Shown one piece after another: positions 46,340 to 57,783 of a stretch of DNA of 64,000 nucleotides; position 1 is the first letter of the stretch, and every line of letters starts with the position of its first letter. The DNA comes from Protaetia brevitarsis. Its lineage: Eukaryota; Arthropoda; Insecta; Coleoptera; Scarabaeidae. Location of the stretch: positions 1 to 64,000 of the forward strand of contig RXPK01002731.1 of NCBI GenBank assembly GCA_004143645.1, written 5' to 3'. A program made the translations under genes and the position numbers. The notes beneath the pieces were generated by a model. That model made no database searches and was not told the DNA's origin. It was given only the letters and a program-made list of their open reading frames with translations.

Positions 46340-46905
46340 GAAAGAGTCCATTCAAAAAAAGGTTTTCTTAACCATTGCTCAAGGCGTTAAAATTATTCAA
46401 TTGTTATACAGCAATAATAATTCCGTGTGAACTGTGTACCACTTTCACGGGATGATTACAGTCAATTTAATCGTCCTACTGAACGAACAATTTGCTGTGT
46501 AGTGAAAGATTTTTAAAAAACTGGTAGCATTGAGGATAGGATAAGTCAAGAAATTCAACCGAGAATGTTGCTGGTGTCAGTGAGAGTGTCGCTGAAAATC
46601 AAGAACTATTGATTCGTCACATTTTGCATAAAGACTTGCACTTACACCTCTGTGAAACCCAATTAACACAAGAATTGAAGCCCAAACCGCAAGGAAAACG
46701 AAGAATATACGCAGGTTGGGTATTAGAGGAACAAAAACGCGATGCTGATTTTTCAGATTTTCTTTTTTCTCTGATGAGGCATATTTCCAACTCTTACACC
46801 ATTGCATTCTCAAAGACTGACGATGTGCTGCACATTATGATATGGGGAGCGAAATCGGAAATTTTGCTGTTAAGCAATTATTTTCAAATGATCTAAATGT
46901 TAAAT
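46340..46905 (+). mobile_element. Mariner/Tc1-type transposase relic (N-terminal half)
   Basis: In order: GVKIIQLLYSNNNSV (helix-turn-helix start, about 46383-46428), QFNRPTERTI (about 46463-46492), then after gaps RHILHKDLHLHLCETQLTQE (46617-46676), LKPKPQGKRR, AGWVLEEQKRDADFSDFLFS and a terminal MIWGAKSEI. This matches an insect IS630/Tc1/mariner group with ILHKDLHLHPYK..LTQELKP and a W.LE...DPDF block. The stretch LFSLMRHISN stands where the first catalytic Asp (F.DEAHF) should be and is frameshifted. It ends at about 46905 without the remaining catalytic region. Confidence 0.78.
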
Positions 46906-49540
46906 CAATGTACTCAAACAATGTGGTAAGCGCAGATTTGCCGAACAAAAGCTGTACTGATGACATTTAAATTATTTGCAAAAAGATATAATTTGTTGAT
47001 GGACAATTATTTCTTAAATATTTAAAAATTACGATAATAGACATATCAGCCTATAATTTCCAATTAGTTTCCCATCACCTTCCTGTAATGAGGGCCTAAC
47101 AAGAGCATATCTCAACGCGTCGGAAAAAGCACAAAGTCTCGCTTATGAAAAGAAGTTTTAATGGCATTGAAACGAATTTAATCAATTCCATAATTATGTT
47201 TAATTTTTAATCATAGAATACATTCCTTCAAATTCGCTTCTACTGGTTTGAAATAAAAGGTGTTTTTATACCAGTTAGTCTTATAGGTGCCTTCCCAGTA
47301 AAATTTGCAGTAAGCAGCCATAAATGCAAATGAAGCTAATACTTAATGATGAGCTGGTATCAGAATCAAAATATAAATATATTTCTATTAAATATAAACA
47401 CCGTAATTGATAAATCTATGAAGCCTGCCACTTACAACGAAGCAGATGTAGTTATGATTTGCGTATTTGCATTTACACGCACGAATGTAGATGAAGCCAA
47501 ATAAAAGATGCATTTGAAATGTTTATCGATATTACGCTAGAAGATGTCATAGTCAAGGTGCGGTGTATGGGTATCGCGCCTTCACATAATATGTTAATTT
47601 ATAATATCCAGTAGATGCTCCATTAATAATCGACGCGTTAATATACCAGACAACGTTACGATAAACCCGTTCACTCAACACTTTCAAGATCAGATACAAC
47701 AGCGAGTTATTAATTTTTACTCGGAGGAGAGATTGTCACCGTCATCGAGGACCACTTTATTTCCACGTTTTATCTGATGTCAAACGTTGTCAGTGCACTT
47801 TACGATCCAATAAATTGATATTACAGTATACCGAGAGGCAGATACATACGAATATATACTGCTTTATTCGAAGAAACCTAGAGTAGAAATAACCAAGTGG
47901 CTTTGTATGTGTACATATTCGCATATATACATATTAAAGGCGAACTGGTGTACTTATATTTGTATATATAAATTTACTGATCAACGAATTTCCACAGACT
48001 ACTTCGGGCAAATATTAAATATTTCTCTGTCATTTCTTCTCCGATACTTTTTCCCTTGACACTTATCAGATATAGTTCATTTACCATAACAGACGAGGTA
48101 CGTCATTACTTGCAAATTCGGGCCATGCAATACCATATCATTAAAATAACCAACTAACATACAACTTATTCATGTTCAATTAAAGTCAATGTACTTATGT
48201 ACTTATTCATGTTCAATGTTGGTGCCTACTGCTTTTTAAATTGCATGCATTATTGCTGTCAACTATCAAAGGGTTATATTCTGCATTTGCAGTAAAGTGT
48301 GGGAATTTGCGTTTATACTTGGTATATATTTATTTAAAATAAGTAGTTATTACAACTAAAACATACCGAAATCATTGTGTAAACAATCGAAGGAGTTAAT
48401 AGTTTTGTTAATCGTATATTTCGACGCAGAATGCAAGAACAACGGGCCATTACTCCCATTAACTTTCGTGCGAGGAGTATAAAATCCATATATTTTTAAT
48501 GTCATATTCTTTACAGTATTTCGTTTTTAGAGAGTAACGAGTGCTCTAAACATTCATGTTGCAAACATAAGCAAAATTTCATCCATGAGTAAACAAGGAA
48601 TTACATCCACTAACCCAAAACTAAAATGCATACGAAATAAATGTTGTAAAAATTGATTATTCTACTCAGTGTCAATGTGCTATTGGAAACACAATTTATG
48701 ACACGTACGAAAACAGTGAGTATATACAAATATTGTTTACAGAAGTGGTTCTTTCATATACATTTTTCAGAGTGACATAACGCATTAAACAGTGCTCTTA
48801 AAGAAAAAGACATTTGCTATGGTTGAAACACATTGTTGTGGTAGATATTATTTGTTCTCAAAGAAAAGGAAGTTTGTTATGAAACGATGGATGAAATATG
48901 GCAGATCGGAGGATGCATACAATTGTATAAAGCGGATTGAATTAAATTAGTATAGAAATTTGACGTACTTGGCGTATAACATATTGGAAACGAAATTCAG
49001 AAGTAGTAAATCAGAGAGATTGGTTTGGATAGAGAAGAAACTTGCATACTAATCGTTACTGTGAATACTTTAAGCGATAATGGTCCCGATTAAATTTTAT
49101 TGTACTCACTTGTGCTTTTTTGTTATTTTTTCCACTGCTATCATGATTAACATAATTTAAATCCTGATTTTCAAAAAGAATTATCACTAATATTAACGGT
49201 AAATGTTATGTGTTAAGAGTTTGTTTATTCACCTGCAAAAGTGTTTGACAGTTTAAATAACCTAACGGTTGTTTACGTTTTGACGAACAGAAAATTTGCA
49301 ACACGGTCGTGACGTCATAGTAAACTGACTCACGTAGTACCTCGTCTGTTATAGTAAATGAACTAACTAAGATATACTTAAATGACCCAACCCACATAAT
49401 GTTGTACAGCCGCCGACTTTCGGAATGACCGCCTAGAGAATAGCCATCGCCGGATTCGTTACAGTCTATTCTATTTCGCGACATATGAACAGATATGTTG
49501 GATGAGAATGTTTTTATATTTATGTGGTGAAACGCAATGG
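46906..49540. other. Intergenic DNA
   Basis: No transposon protein, host exon or RNA gene recognised. A 156-codon minus frame at 49206-49676 has no motif and overlaps the dispersed repeat, so I do not treat it as a gene. Confidence 0.4.
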
Positions 49541-49595
49541 TATAGGTTGTGACTAGCGTAGTGCTCGCTGCTCTCCGGACGGTCATTTCGAAAGT

Positions 49596-49690
49596 CCACG
49601 ACTGGGGTGTCACACCGAAGTCTGGGTCTTTGATTACATTTCTATTTTCGATTTTAAGAGAAAATCTTTTAAACAAAAATTTTTCAGAAT
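49596..49690. repeat. Dispersed repeat, copy 2 (GGTGTCCC family)
   Basis: Same orientation and block order as 42262-42360: GGTGTCACACCGAAG, GGGTCTTTG, CTATTTTCGATTTTAAG and CAAAAATTTTT. Confidence 0.6.
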
Positions 49691-49699
49691 TGACGGGAG

Positions 49700-49905
49700 T
49701 TCTTCACTCCATCGTTCGTGATGTTCTCCCAAGTAGTAAAAGTGAAGCTCAAGAAGAAAATCAAAATCGCACAAAGAAGTACACTGACCGGCTTCGGCAC
49801 CCCAGCGAATACTACGAAGTCGGAGACAAAGTTTTGGTGGATGTCTACGCTTTTAGCAACGCTCCAAAATAATCTTCGTCAAAATTTGCCCCGCGTTGGG
49901 CGCCA
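49700..49905 (+). mobile_element. Integrase C-terminal fragment of a Gypsy-type LTR retrotransposon
   Basis: The open frame 49549-49872 ends with NRTKKYTDRLRHPSEYYEVG then DKVLVDVYAFSNAPK, a stop, and SSSKFAPRW. The RP.EY..GD.VLVD...LSNA...K..AKFAPR pattern is the C-terminal domain of Ty3/Gypsy integrases. It runs straight into an LTR at 49908. The upstream polymerase region is absent. Confidence 0.75.
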
Positions 49906-49907
49906 CT

Positions 49908-50049
49908 TGTAAAGAGGTAGATGTGATCATCGAAGGACGCAGCCTACGTAGGATATTTATTGCCATTCCAGAGCAGAGAGCACAGCAAATCACTTTTAAG
50001 CACAGTAAATAAACACAATTTCGATTGCGTCGTGTTTTACCTATTTACA
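49908..50049 (+). mobile_element. LTR 1 of the Gypsy-type element (142 bp)
   Basis: Begins TGTAAAGAGGTAG and ends TTTTACCTATTTACA, so the termini are inverted as in LTRs. It is followed by a primer-binding site at 50052 and resembles the second LTR at 50930-51042 over its 3' three quarters (shared GATATTTATTGCCATTCCAG and AGTAAATAAACACAATTTCG). Confidence 0.85.
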
Positions 50050-50051
50050 AG

Positions 50052-50069
50052 TAGCGCCCAACGTAGGGC
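50052..50069 (+). promoter_or_regulatory. Primer-binding site, Lys-tRNA type
   Basis: TAGCGCCCAACGTAGGGC matches, with about two changes, the TGGCGCCCAACGTGGGGC site that pairs with the 3' end of insect tRNA-Lys and primes minus-strand DNA. Confidence 0.8.
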
Positions 50070-50089
50070 TTCAAATTGAATTTACGAGA

Positions 50090-50929
50090 AAAGCATAGAT
50101 ACAATAAGTATTTACAAGGACTGCGTGAGCGTTTCTGAGGAGAATGCGACAAAGGATTTGCCAATGCTGCTAGATAATGTTGCTGCGACATGGTGGCAGG
50201 CACAAATGTCACTATTACAACATGGGAAGAAGTGGTAGAATCGCTGAGGCACAGTTTCTGTGAAAGTAAACCAAACTACAAAAGTTTTAGAGAATTATTT
50301 TCTAGAGAGCAGGGTTCAACAAAAGTCACGGATCTGTTTGTTACCACTACTCTCTAAGCTATCACCAACCCCTGTTTCACATAACGATCATAAGATCGAT
50401 GATATATGGTTTGTTAAATACGAGAATTAAACGATTACTTCCTCGAGAACAGGTGATTGAATTGTAATATGTAGAAGCATCGGGGACACATACAAGAAAA
50501 CAGATGCAGCCTGCTTCGAGAATACAGAGGACACGACCGAAATGTGATTTCTGTTGGAATTTTAGGGACGTACAGCAAGAATGTAGGAAGTTTGCAGCGA
50601 GGCGGATCTCCCAGCCAGTGTAGCAGGGACAGGCAAAGCCCACTGCTTCTGCGGAAGCCAAGAACCCGTTAATTCGTTATGGATGCCACAAACCTGGCCA
50701 CACTAGATCGCAATGTCTCAATTCCAAGAAAAGTGAGAATGTCGTAATAACCTCATTGGAAGTTTTGACTGTCAGTTCGGAAAGTAGCGCACACAAATCT
50801 GTGGTACAAGTGAGCATTGCGAATGAACAAAGTTTGGTGTTTCTCGACTATGAAGCTAAGCAAACTATTGCAGGACAGAAGTTGTACTGCCATTTTCTGC
50901 AAAATACCATCTGTGAAAAATGAGCAAAA
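50090..50929 (+). pseudogene. Gag remnant of the Gypsy-type element
   Basis: Degenerate frames give KDLPMLLDNVAATWWQAQMS (capsid, about 50152-50210), the ENYFLESRVQQKS region, and a nucleocapsid with RPKCDFCWNFRDVQQECRKF (about 50535-50590). IRYGCHKPGHTRSQC follows (about 50672-50716), a C.C....H....C knuckle that has lost its first Cys. SLEVLTVSSESSAHKSVVQV, the start of the protease region, runs to about 50890. Stops and frameshifts are frequent. Protease, RT and integrase are deleted before the second LTR. Confidence 0.78.
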
Positions 50930-51042
50930 AGACGCAGTCTACGCACGATATTTATTGCCATTCCAGAGCATGAGCACAGCAAAACGCTTTTAAGTACAGT
51001 AAATAAACACAATTTCGATTGCGCCGTATTTTACCTCTTTAC
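50930..51042 (+). mobile_element. LTR 2 of the Gypsy-type element (5' end degenerate)
   Basis: Runs from GACGCAGTCTACG to TTTTACCTCTTTACA. The body matches LTR 1 closely, but the first 20-25 bases do not align well. No polypurine tract is seen before it. Confidence 0.8.
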
Positions 51043-51229
51043 ATCCATAAGAATAAATCATCAAGTTATCTATAGTTTAACCATTCAATAATGCGGCGCT
51101 GAAATGTTCTTTCTCTTAGTCCAATTTACAACATCCAGACTGGTTAGAATTCTAACTACCGACAATTTACTTACATACTAGAAGAAAGAAACATGAAGAT
51201 GATATAAGTACTGTGTTAGCAATAGATTT

Positions 51230-51950
51230 AGTATGTGAAGAGCTCGTACTGTCACCAAGAAAGCGATCAGAGCATATTCGTATTAGCAGATCACATTTGC
51301 AAAGCAAGAAAGATTAAACCATATAAAGTTAGGTTTCTTCACATCTTAGAAGAAGGGGATGAAGCCCGATGGTTGGAATTTGGTTCTCAAATGAATCGAA
51401 TTTTACTACTAATGGTGCGCCTTCGCACACAGAATTGTCAAGATTGGTTTGGATATAATAACCTCAATACATGTCATAAATTCTATACGTCAATATTTAA
51501 AAAAAAACATCTGGTGTACAATTTAGTATCGTTGTGATATTATTAGATCATATTTTATTGAGCGAAGACTTAATCAGCACACATATTTAAATATTTTGAA
51601 TTTGGTTCTGGACGAACTACCACATGAAGCAAGATTTTCTTTATATTTTCAACACGACAGTTGTCCTGCCCGCTCGACTTTGAGAGTTTGCGTATGGCTA
51701 AATGAACATTTTCAAGAAAGATAGATAGGCAATGCTAGTGACTTTTGTGGCCGCTCAGATCTCCTGATTTAACAATCACAGATTTTTTCGTTTGGAGACG
51801 GGTAAAACAATTGGTATATTCAAATATTAACCCAAACGATGTATAGGTGATAGAGAATGCATTTCAGAACAACATTAAGCAATGTGCGAACAAGGACAGC
51901 ATCATATTGAATGAATAAATATATATTAGATCATGTGAATTATTATTTTA
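51230..51950 (+). mobile_element. DDE transposase relic (IS630/mariner-related)
   Basis: The open frame 51235-51537 carries CKARKIKPYKVRFLHILEEG then DEARWLEFG, the N-terminal linker of an insect transposase family. Further on are LNQHTYLNILNLVLDELPHE (about 51562-51625), LYFQHDSCPARSTLRVCVWL (about 51633-51690; the second catalytic Asp is in QHD) and NEHFQER. A degenerate RSPDLTITDFFVW block with the third acidic residue is at about 51755-51800. The part between first and second Asp is shortened and several stops occur. Confidence 0.8.
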
Positions 51951-52018
51951 ATTTGAACGGAGTGAATTGCTTGAAAGTATTTTTTTATATTCATATGTAA
52001 TAAACGATTAACTAAACC

Positions 52019-52540
52019 GATCTTGTTTCAACTTTGCACACTTACATAATTTATCGATTTGAACAATTCTTCTTAATAACATTCATCGTATCTCTACAGA
52101 AAAAGCACTTAATTAGTGGGAATAATAACCTTTCGTAAATTTCCAAAGCATGTTTGATTTTATTTAAATTTCACACACTTGCACAATTCATTAATCTGAA
52201 CAACTTTACTTAATAACATTTTGCCGTATCTCCTACGAAAAAAGACACTTTATTGGCGGGAAGAATATCTTTTTGTAAATTTCCAAAGCTGCTTGATCTT
52301 GTTTAAATTTTGTATGCTTGCATCTTTTATTAATCTAAACAACTTTTAATTAATATTTTCTCGTATCTCCTACAAAGAAGGCATTCTATTAGTAGGAAGA
52401 ATATTTTTTTTGTAAATTTCCCAAACACGCTTGATTTTGTTTAAATTTTGCGTACTTGCATCATTTATTTATCTGAATAACTTTTCTTAATCAGATTTTG
52501 TAGCATCTCTCTCTCTTGATTTTTCAAAACTGAAAGTATG
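52019..52540. repeat. 138-bp tandem repeat, about 3.7 copies
   Basis: Units start at about 52019, 52156, 52295 and 52433 with GAT.TTGTTTAAATTT and share CTTGCA, TTAATCTGAACAACTT, CGTATCTCCTAC and TTTGTAAATTTCCAAA. Spacing is 137-139 bp and the copies are diverged. The last copy breaks off near 52510-52540. A monomer of this size and AT content resembles insect satellite DNA. Confidence 0.85.
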
Positions 52541-53866
52541 GCACAAACTACTTTCTATCCAAGCAGGACTAAACCACAGAAGATGAAATTTCGACTCAAA
52601 AGCTTTCTAATAACATTTTAGTAAAGAAATACGTACATAGTTAATTATCTAGAAGCTTTACTTTATCGATTATTGTAAGTGCTGGTGATAATTCAGCTTT
52701 GGCGGTAACCATACTCCTGAGTTAATGTTTTTTTTAAGATTTTTTAAAAAAATATCTTGTTTCTATCAAAATGAACTTGACTCAACCTTTCTGTGATCCA
52801 ATATAATACTTAATATATTCACTTAAAGGCTCTTTTATGAAGTTCAAGGTAAGTAAACCGCCCATATATTGTTACAGGTGTTTTACTCGTTAGGAACACG
52901 CCACATACACATTCGTGTGTCTGTACCTACAATATTACCTATTACAAAAAAAAACCTACAAGAAAAAAACATCAAGTTGCATTACGTAAAGTTACCATTA
53001 TGAAAATTACAATTTGCATGCAACCGTTTCTTTCATAATAGAAGTTATTGGCAATATTTTTTTTTCATTTTTATTGGCTGGTAGCTCTTTACACTAAAAA
53101 TAATTACATGTAGAGCAGCCTTACATTTTCAATACATCAACGTCAATCGTTAAGACATGCTGGGGGTATATTTTGCATATTAACAAATAAATTCTTAAGT
53201 CAATTTAATAAATTGCCTCTCCAGGAGTTATTTCATAAGACGCTCCAACAATGACAGGTAATTTATATCAGCAAGGTAAGTGTAAAATTTATTATTCAAT
53301 TCTTTATTCCCTTATATTAGCATCCAAATGTGTAATATTTAATATCTTAAGCAAGAAAGCCGGAAAAATGTAGTATCTAATGTATATGTTAACATTAAAT
53401 ACGCAATCTATACATTATTTTTCACATGACTTTAAGCAAATATTATTCGGAACATTCCATGCTTTAGTTGAATTGTGGTAGTCAAATACCCTTAAACTGT
53501 ATCTATTATTAGCTCATTGAGCAGAAAATGTATTGTTAAACGGATACACCCCGCACGGTAACAAACACCTCACGGATAATATTTAAATTAATAATGGGCA
53601 TCGCCTTGACTTATGTCAATCATTAAACTGACACTCATTGTTGAGGTAAAATACCTGCACAGTTTCTTATTTTGGGTGTTTAAACCACGGTGGAGTTGAG
53701 ATCTTGAAAAGTTGTATTCTCCGGCTGCGATAGACAATCTGTTTGTCTAACAGCCAAGGCTCCTCATAATCCAATGTTTACTGACAACTAGTCATCCCCC
53801 GTTGAGCCATTGTATCCTACAAACAGTAAGATTTGTATGCGAAGTGAAAATGGTTATGAATGAATT
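52541..53866. other. AT-rich intergenic DNA
   Basis: Nothing recognisable on either strand. Confidence 0.4.
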
Positions 53867-54242
53867 GAATGAATTTGAAGTACTATTAAAATTCCATCCG
53901 ATGGAATTTTAATTGCACACATTTGAAATGAAGTTAATGTGATGTTTATAATTAACCGTTAACTGTAGAAATAGCAGGAAAATAAGTTTTATTTTTTAAT
54001 TATAGATTATAAAACTGTTTTGCACCTTGCGCTTTGTACAATTGTGTAAACATTAGCGTAGTAGTACTTAGACCTAATGTTAAGATGTAATATTATCAAA
54101 AATGTTCTGTCTTACCCAGGGCTAAATTTTCCTGCTATTTCTACAGTTAAGGGTGAATTATAAATATCATATTAACTTCATTTTAAATTTGTGCAATTAA
54201 AATTCCATTCGAAGGAATTTTAATAGTACTTCATATTCATTC
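53867..54242. mobile_element. Foldback MITE with about 117-bp inverted arms
   Basis: Arms 53867-53983 and 54126-54242 are reverse complements with scattered mismatches, and about 140 bp lie between them. Each arm also contains its own palindrome (ATTAAAATTCCA facing TGGAATTTTAAT). No open frame and no clear TSD. Confidence 0.85.
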
Positions 54243-54905
54243 TAAAACCCATCTTAAATGCACAGGTTGATGGTATTCTATCCTAGGACAAAATTTAGGG
54301 TCACGGCGTTTTAACCGATACCCATGCATAACACTCACAAAGATCATATTATAGTTATTGCAATAGTAAATAAGAAACAAGGTTAGGGAAATATACGCAC
54401 TGATATACATTTTATGTGTGTGGTAGTTCATGTTAATATGTTTGATGTTCGACGCGTGTTTTAAATTGTTATTTAAATAAAAAGTTTTTAAAAAATGTTC
54501 CCATATGACACACTAGTTTTCCACTAGTTTGAATAATTTAACATGTTTTAATTGGAATTAACAGGACTATGAGGTATGGCTACCTAATTATAGTTTTGGT
54601 TTAAAGTAAAAATTAATGTGATTTTTGTTAATTTATAGAGATTTGTGAGTGGCCAGAAGGGAGAATTAAAAATTAACAAAAAAACAATAAATAGTTTGAA
54701 AATGGATTAAAGTAAGAGAATCCGAAACGTAACTTTATTAATGTAAAAAAAAAACAAACAAAATTATATACCGTATGCCCAAACAAATGAAGTTTTTATT
54801 TGATAAAAATGACAATAAAACTATATACTATAATTGTTTCTACATTATTATACAATTAATTACCTTATTAAAATCTAGGAGTCATATTTGTTGCTGAATT
54901 GACTC
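54243..54905. other. AT-rich intergenic DNA
   Basis: Nothing recognisable on either strand. Confidence 0.4.
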
Positions 54906-54908
54906 TTA

Positions 54909-55126
54909 GGCCTGTTTCAGACGAGGCGATTAGTTGATTCCACTAGTTGAACGGGCGGTTGTCAAGTATCATACTAATGTAGTAAATGATTGGAAACCGC
55001 CTGAACCCTTTCACACGGAATCAACATGTCCGCTTCGGCGCCATCAATGACAATCAACTAGTTGAGAATAAACTAAGCAACTTACAGTTAGTTGAATCAA
55101 CTAAACCACCTCGTCTGAAACAGGCC
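54909..55126. mobile_element. Small Harbinger-like MITE, 218 bp, TSD TTA
   Basis: Termini GGCCTGTTTCAGACGAGG are inverted at both ends, continuing into a TTAGTTGATTC block. TTA flanks both sides (54906-54908 and 55127-55129). The interior repeats CAACTAGTTGA-like words. Non-coding. Confidence 0.82.
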
Positions 55127-55145
55127 TTAAGGTATTATCATAATC

Positions 55146-55213
55146 AGTTAACCAGTCACGGCAGTTAACCGGTCGCGGCAATTAATCGATCGGAACGGTG
55201 ACCGGTTAATTCG
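55146..55213 (+). repeat. 17-bp minisatellite, array 1 (4 units)
   Basis: Units AGTTAACCAGTCACGGC, AGTTAACCGGTCGCGGC, AATTAATCGATCGGAAC and GGTGACCGGTTAATTCG follow each other without gaps. Confidence 0.8.
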
Positions 55214-57681
55214 ATTGAGTCAAAAATATACTGGACACGCTTTATAACTAGCAACTGATAACATTAATTGCCGATAGTGCACCAAGTCACAATTTTTGTA
55301 CAAAAAAAAATTCAGTTGAAACTTGAATTAAATACATCGTACGTTCTATACGTCTAGAGACTTGCCTGAGTAAGTACGACATCGTGCAAGTTATAAGTAC
55401 GTAACATACATACTGCTGTGAACGGATGGTACCAGCATATATGAAAAGTGAAATTAAAAAAAAAATTAAATCAACTAGCTCAGTGGATAAAAATTTAAAA
55501 GGGCGCATGAAACAATTTGATTTCAGGGTAACAAAACTAATCAAGAAAAGTACAAAGTGGGTGAAAGTAATCAAAATTTATTATTAAAAAAAAAAAAAAT
55601 TATTTTAATTACAATTTCGCAGGGTAAATGAAAACCATGAATATAAGATTCTGGCAAAAAACAAACCTGCATAAGACTCCACAATTCAAAAAGGACAATG
55701 CAAGTCCTTCAACAAACAAAATGGTAGATTTGTTCTAGAAGAAAATCCAAATCGCACAAAAAATCCACGTGGTTTAAAAATTACAACACACTAAAATTAA
55801 TTTAAACGTGGAAAAACAAGTAATAAAAATGAAATTTACATACAAGCTCAAAGCTTCTTTTTCACCTTCACCGTGGTGATTAACAATAAAATTCAAATCA
55901 GCAAAAAGAAAAACGGAAAAATTTAAACTCTATGAACTAAAAAAAACTTCTTCTAGATCAAATTCAAAATAACGGATTTTATATCTAAATGTGCACAACA
56001 ATATAACATCAATTATTTAATTGAAAATGTTAAAAAATGTTCTGAATTCAATTTAAGCGAACAAAGTTTTAATAAAATGAAATCACCAAAAACGGTAACC
56101 AAGCAAAGAAAATACATATACTTACACACGGCATCAATCTATGGAACTACCTTATTTGAGCCCTACATCGCATACATACATAAAATTAACAATTGCGTGC
56201 GCTGCAACTAACGCAAAAGGATCATCAAATACCTTTTAAGAAGGACATAAAAACAAAATAAACAAATGCTAAACATATTAAAGAGTGAGAATAAATTAAA
56301 ATGACTGAACAAATAAATAAACAAACAAATCAAACTAACAAAACTCTTATCAAAATAAAAAAATTAACTATTCTGTGAGAATTGCGCGCGGCATGGCCAA
56401 AAACTTGAATCTCTCGAAAAATTAAACACTGAGTTCACAAATTCCGGAGTGCCAGTCCACAGCAATACGTATACGTAGTATTTATATGATGATGTGTATT
56501 ACCTGTGCGTATAATTGCGTTACTGGTGTTGTAGACAGTACCGTAGTTACCACAGTATCCTATGATTAGTACTTGGTATCGTCAGGAACAGTTGGAAAAA
56601 CTTATGTACTAAACTTTTCTTTCGTTTTACCTTTTTTTTTATTTACGCGTAGATAACATTTATTGCCTTATATTTGACGTGTCGAAATATATGGCTTGAC
56701 AATTAATATACAGATCATTTAGAAAGAGAGAATGGATAGATTTTGCTTTCGCGTTGTATACCCCAAAAAAAAAACATTAGTAAGCCTTAAACTGTCTCAA
56801 AAACCGCTCATTTTTACTTAAATGAAGAAACAACGTAACTATACCTTTTTTTTCCAGTTATTTTATGACTGTGTTGAGGAATATTTTTGAAATGTATGGA
56901 ATATATCTACTATCAATATAATATGGCATACCGCCAATAGCTGTTTAACTAACAAGACATTGATGTGCAAAGTAAATAATGTAGGCATAAATGAATTTGA
57001 ATAGACTTTTTAGACAATGGAAATAAATCGATAGCATAGGGATACAAATTACGATATAGGAAAATCATACCTCTAAGTGATAATCAGCAAGTAGTACCGC
57101 AGACAAATGTTGTACCCTAGATGAATGATTATTTACGAGTAAATATTTTACCTACTCGCATTGTTGGGTAAGATACTCGTTGATTATTAACCGAATACAT
57201 TTTTATTAACTTTCCAGGTGTCGAGTACATTTATAACCTATAGATTTTGTTTCAATCAATAAGTTGTACTTTCAACTACTTATCACTAACAAGTAACTAT
57301 TTAAACATTGGAAGGGAAATATATTTGTGATACGCTGTCTTAGAGCTAGTTATAATAATTCGTATTAAAAAAAAAGCAAATGGGGATTTAGAAAATCGGT
57401 AAGAAAATCAAAAATACTACTAAATAAAAAAAAAATAACACTAAGAAAAGTGGTTTTTTTATACGTAAATGCAAATGTACGTATAAATTTAACCTCTTAA
57501 AATATGGTCAAGGATGAAGCAAGTTATAGGAAAGTTTAAAAAATGAAAAAATAAAACATTAAGCTGACATCGCAATTTATATAACAATATTATTTTTGAA
57601 AATTGTAGCAAACGTATATACACATTATAAAAATTAGTAAAATACTTATATAAAAATAGATATACAATAAATAAAACTGCC
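55214..57681. other. AT-rich DNA between two arrays of the same minisatellite
   Basis: A-rich on the plus strand at about 55590-56380. No transposon protein or host exon recognised. Confidence 0.4.
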
Positions 57682-57783
57682 TTTTAATCGATTACGGCGA
57701 TTCCCTGACCAAAGCGGATAATCGGCCAAGACGGTTAATCGGTCATAGCGATTAACCGGTCACGGCGGTTATTCGGTTATGTA
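57682..57783 (+). repeat. 17-bp minisatellite, array 2 (6 units)
   Basis: Six adjoining 17-base units including GGATAATCGGCCAAGAC, GGTTAATCGGTCATAGC and GATTAACCGGTCACGGC. Same unit and orientation as array 1. Confidence 0.85.

Noticed and set aside
49206..49676. 156-codon minus-strand open frame
   Set aside because: No motif is visible, and it overlaps both a dispersed repeat and the plus-strand integrase fragment.
49888..49905. Reading the Lys-tRNA-like 18-mer as a tRNA gene end
   Set aside because: Only the 3' terminal 18 bases match, with no acceptor, D or anticodon arms upstream. It is better explained as an inverted primer site.
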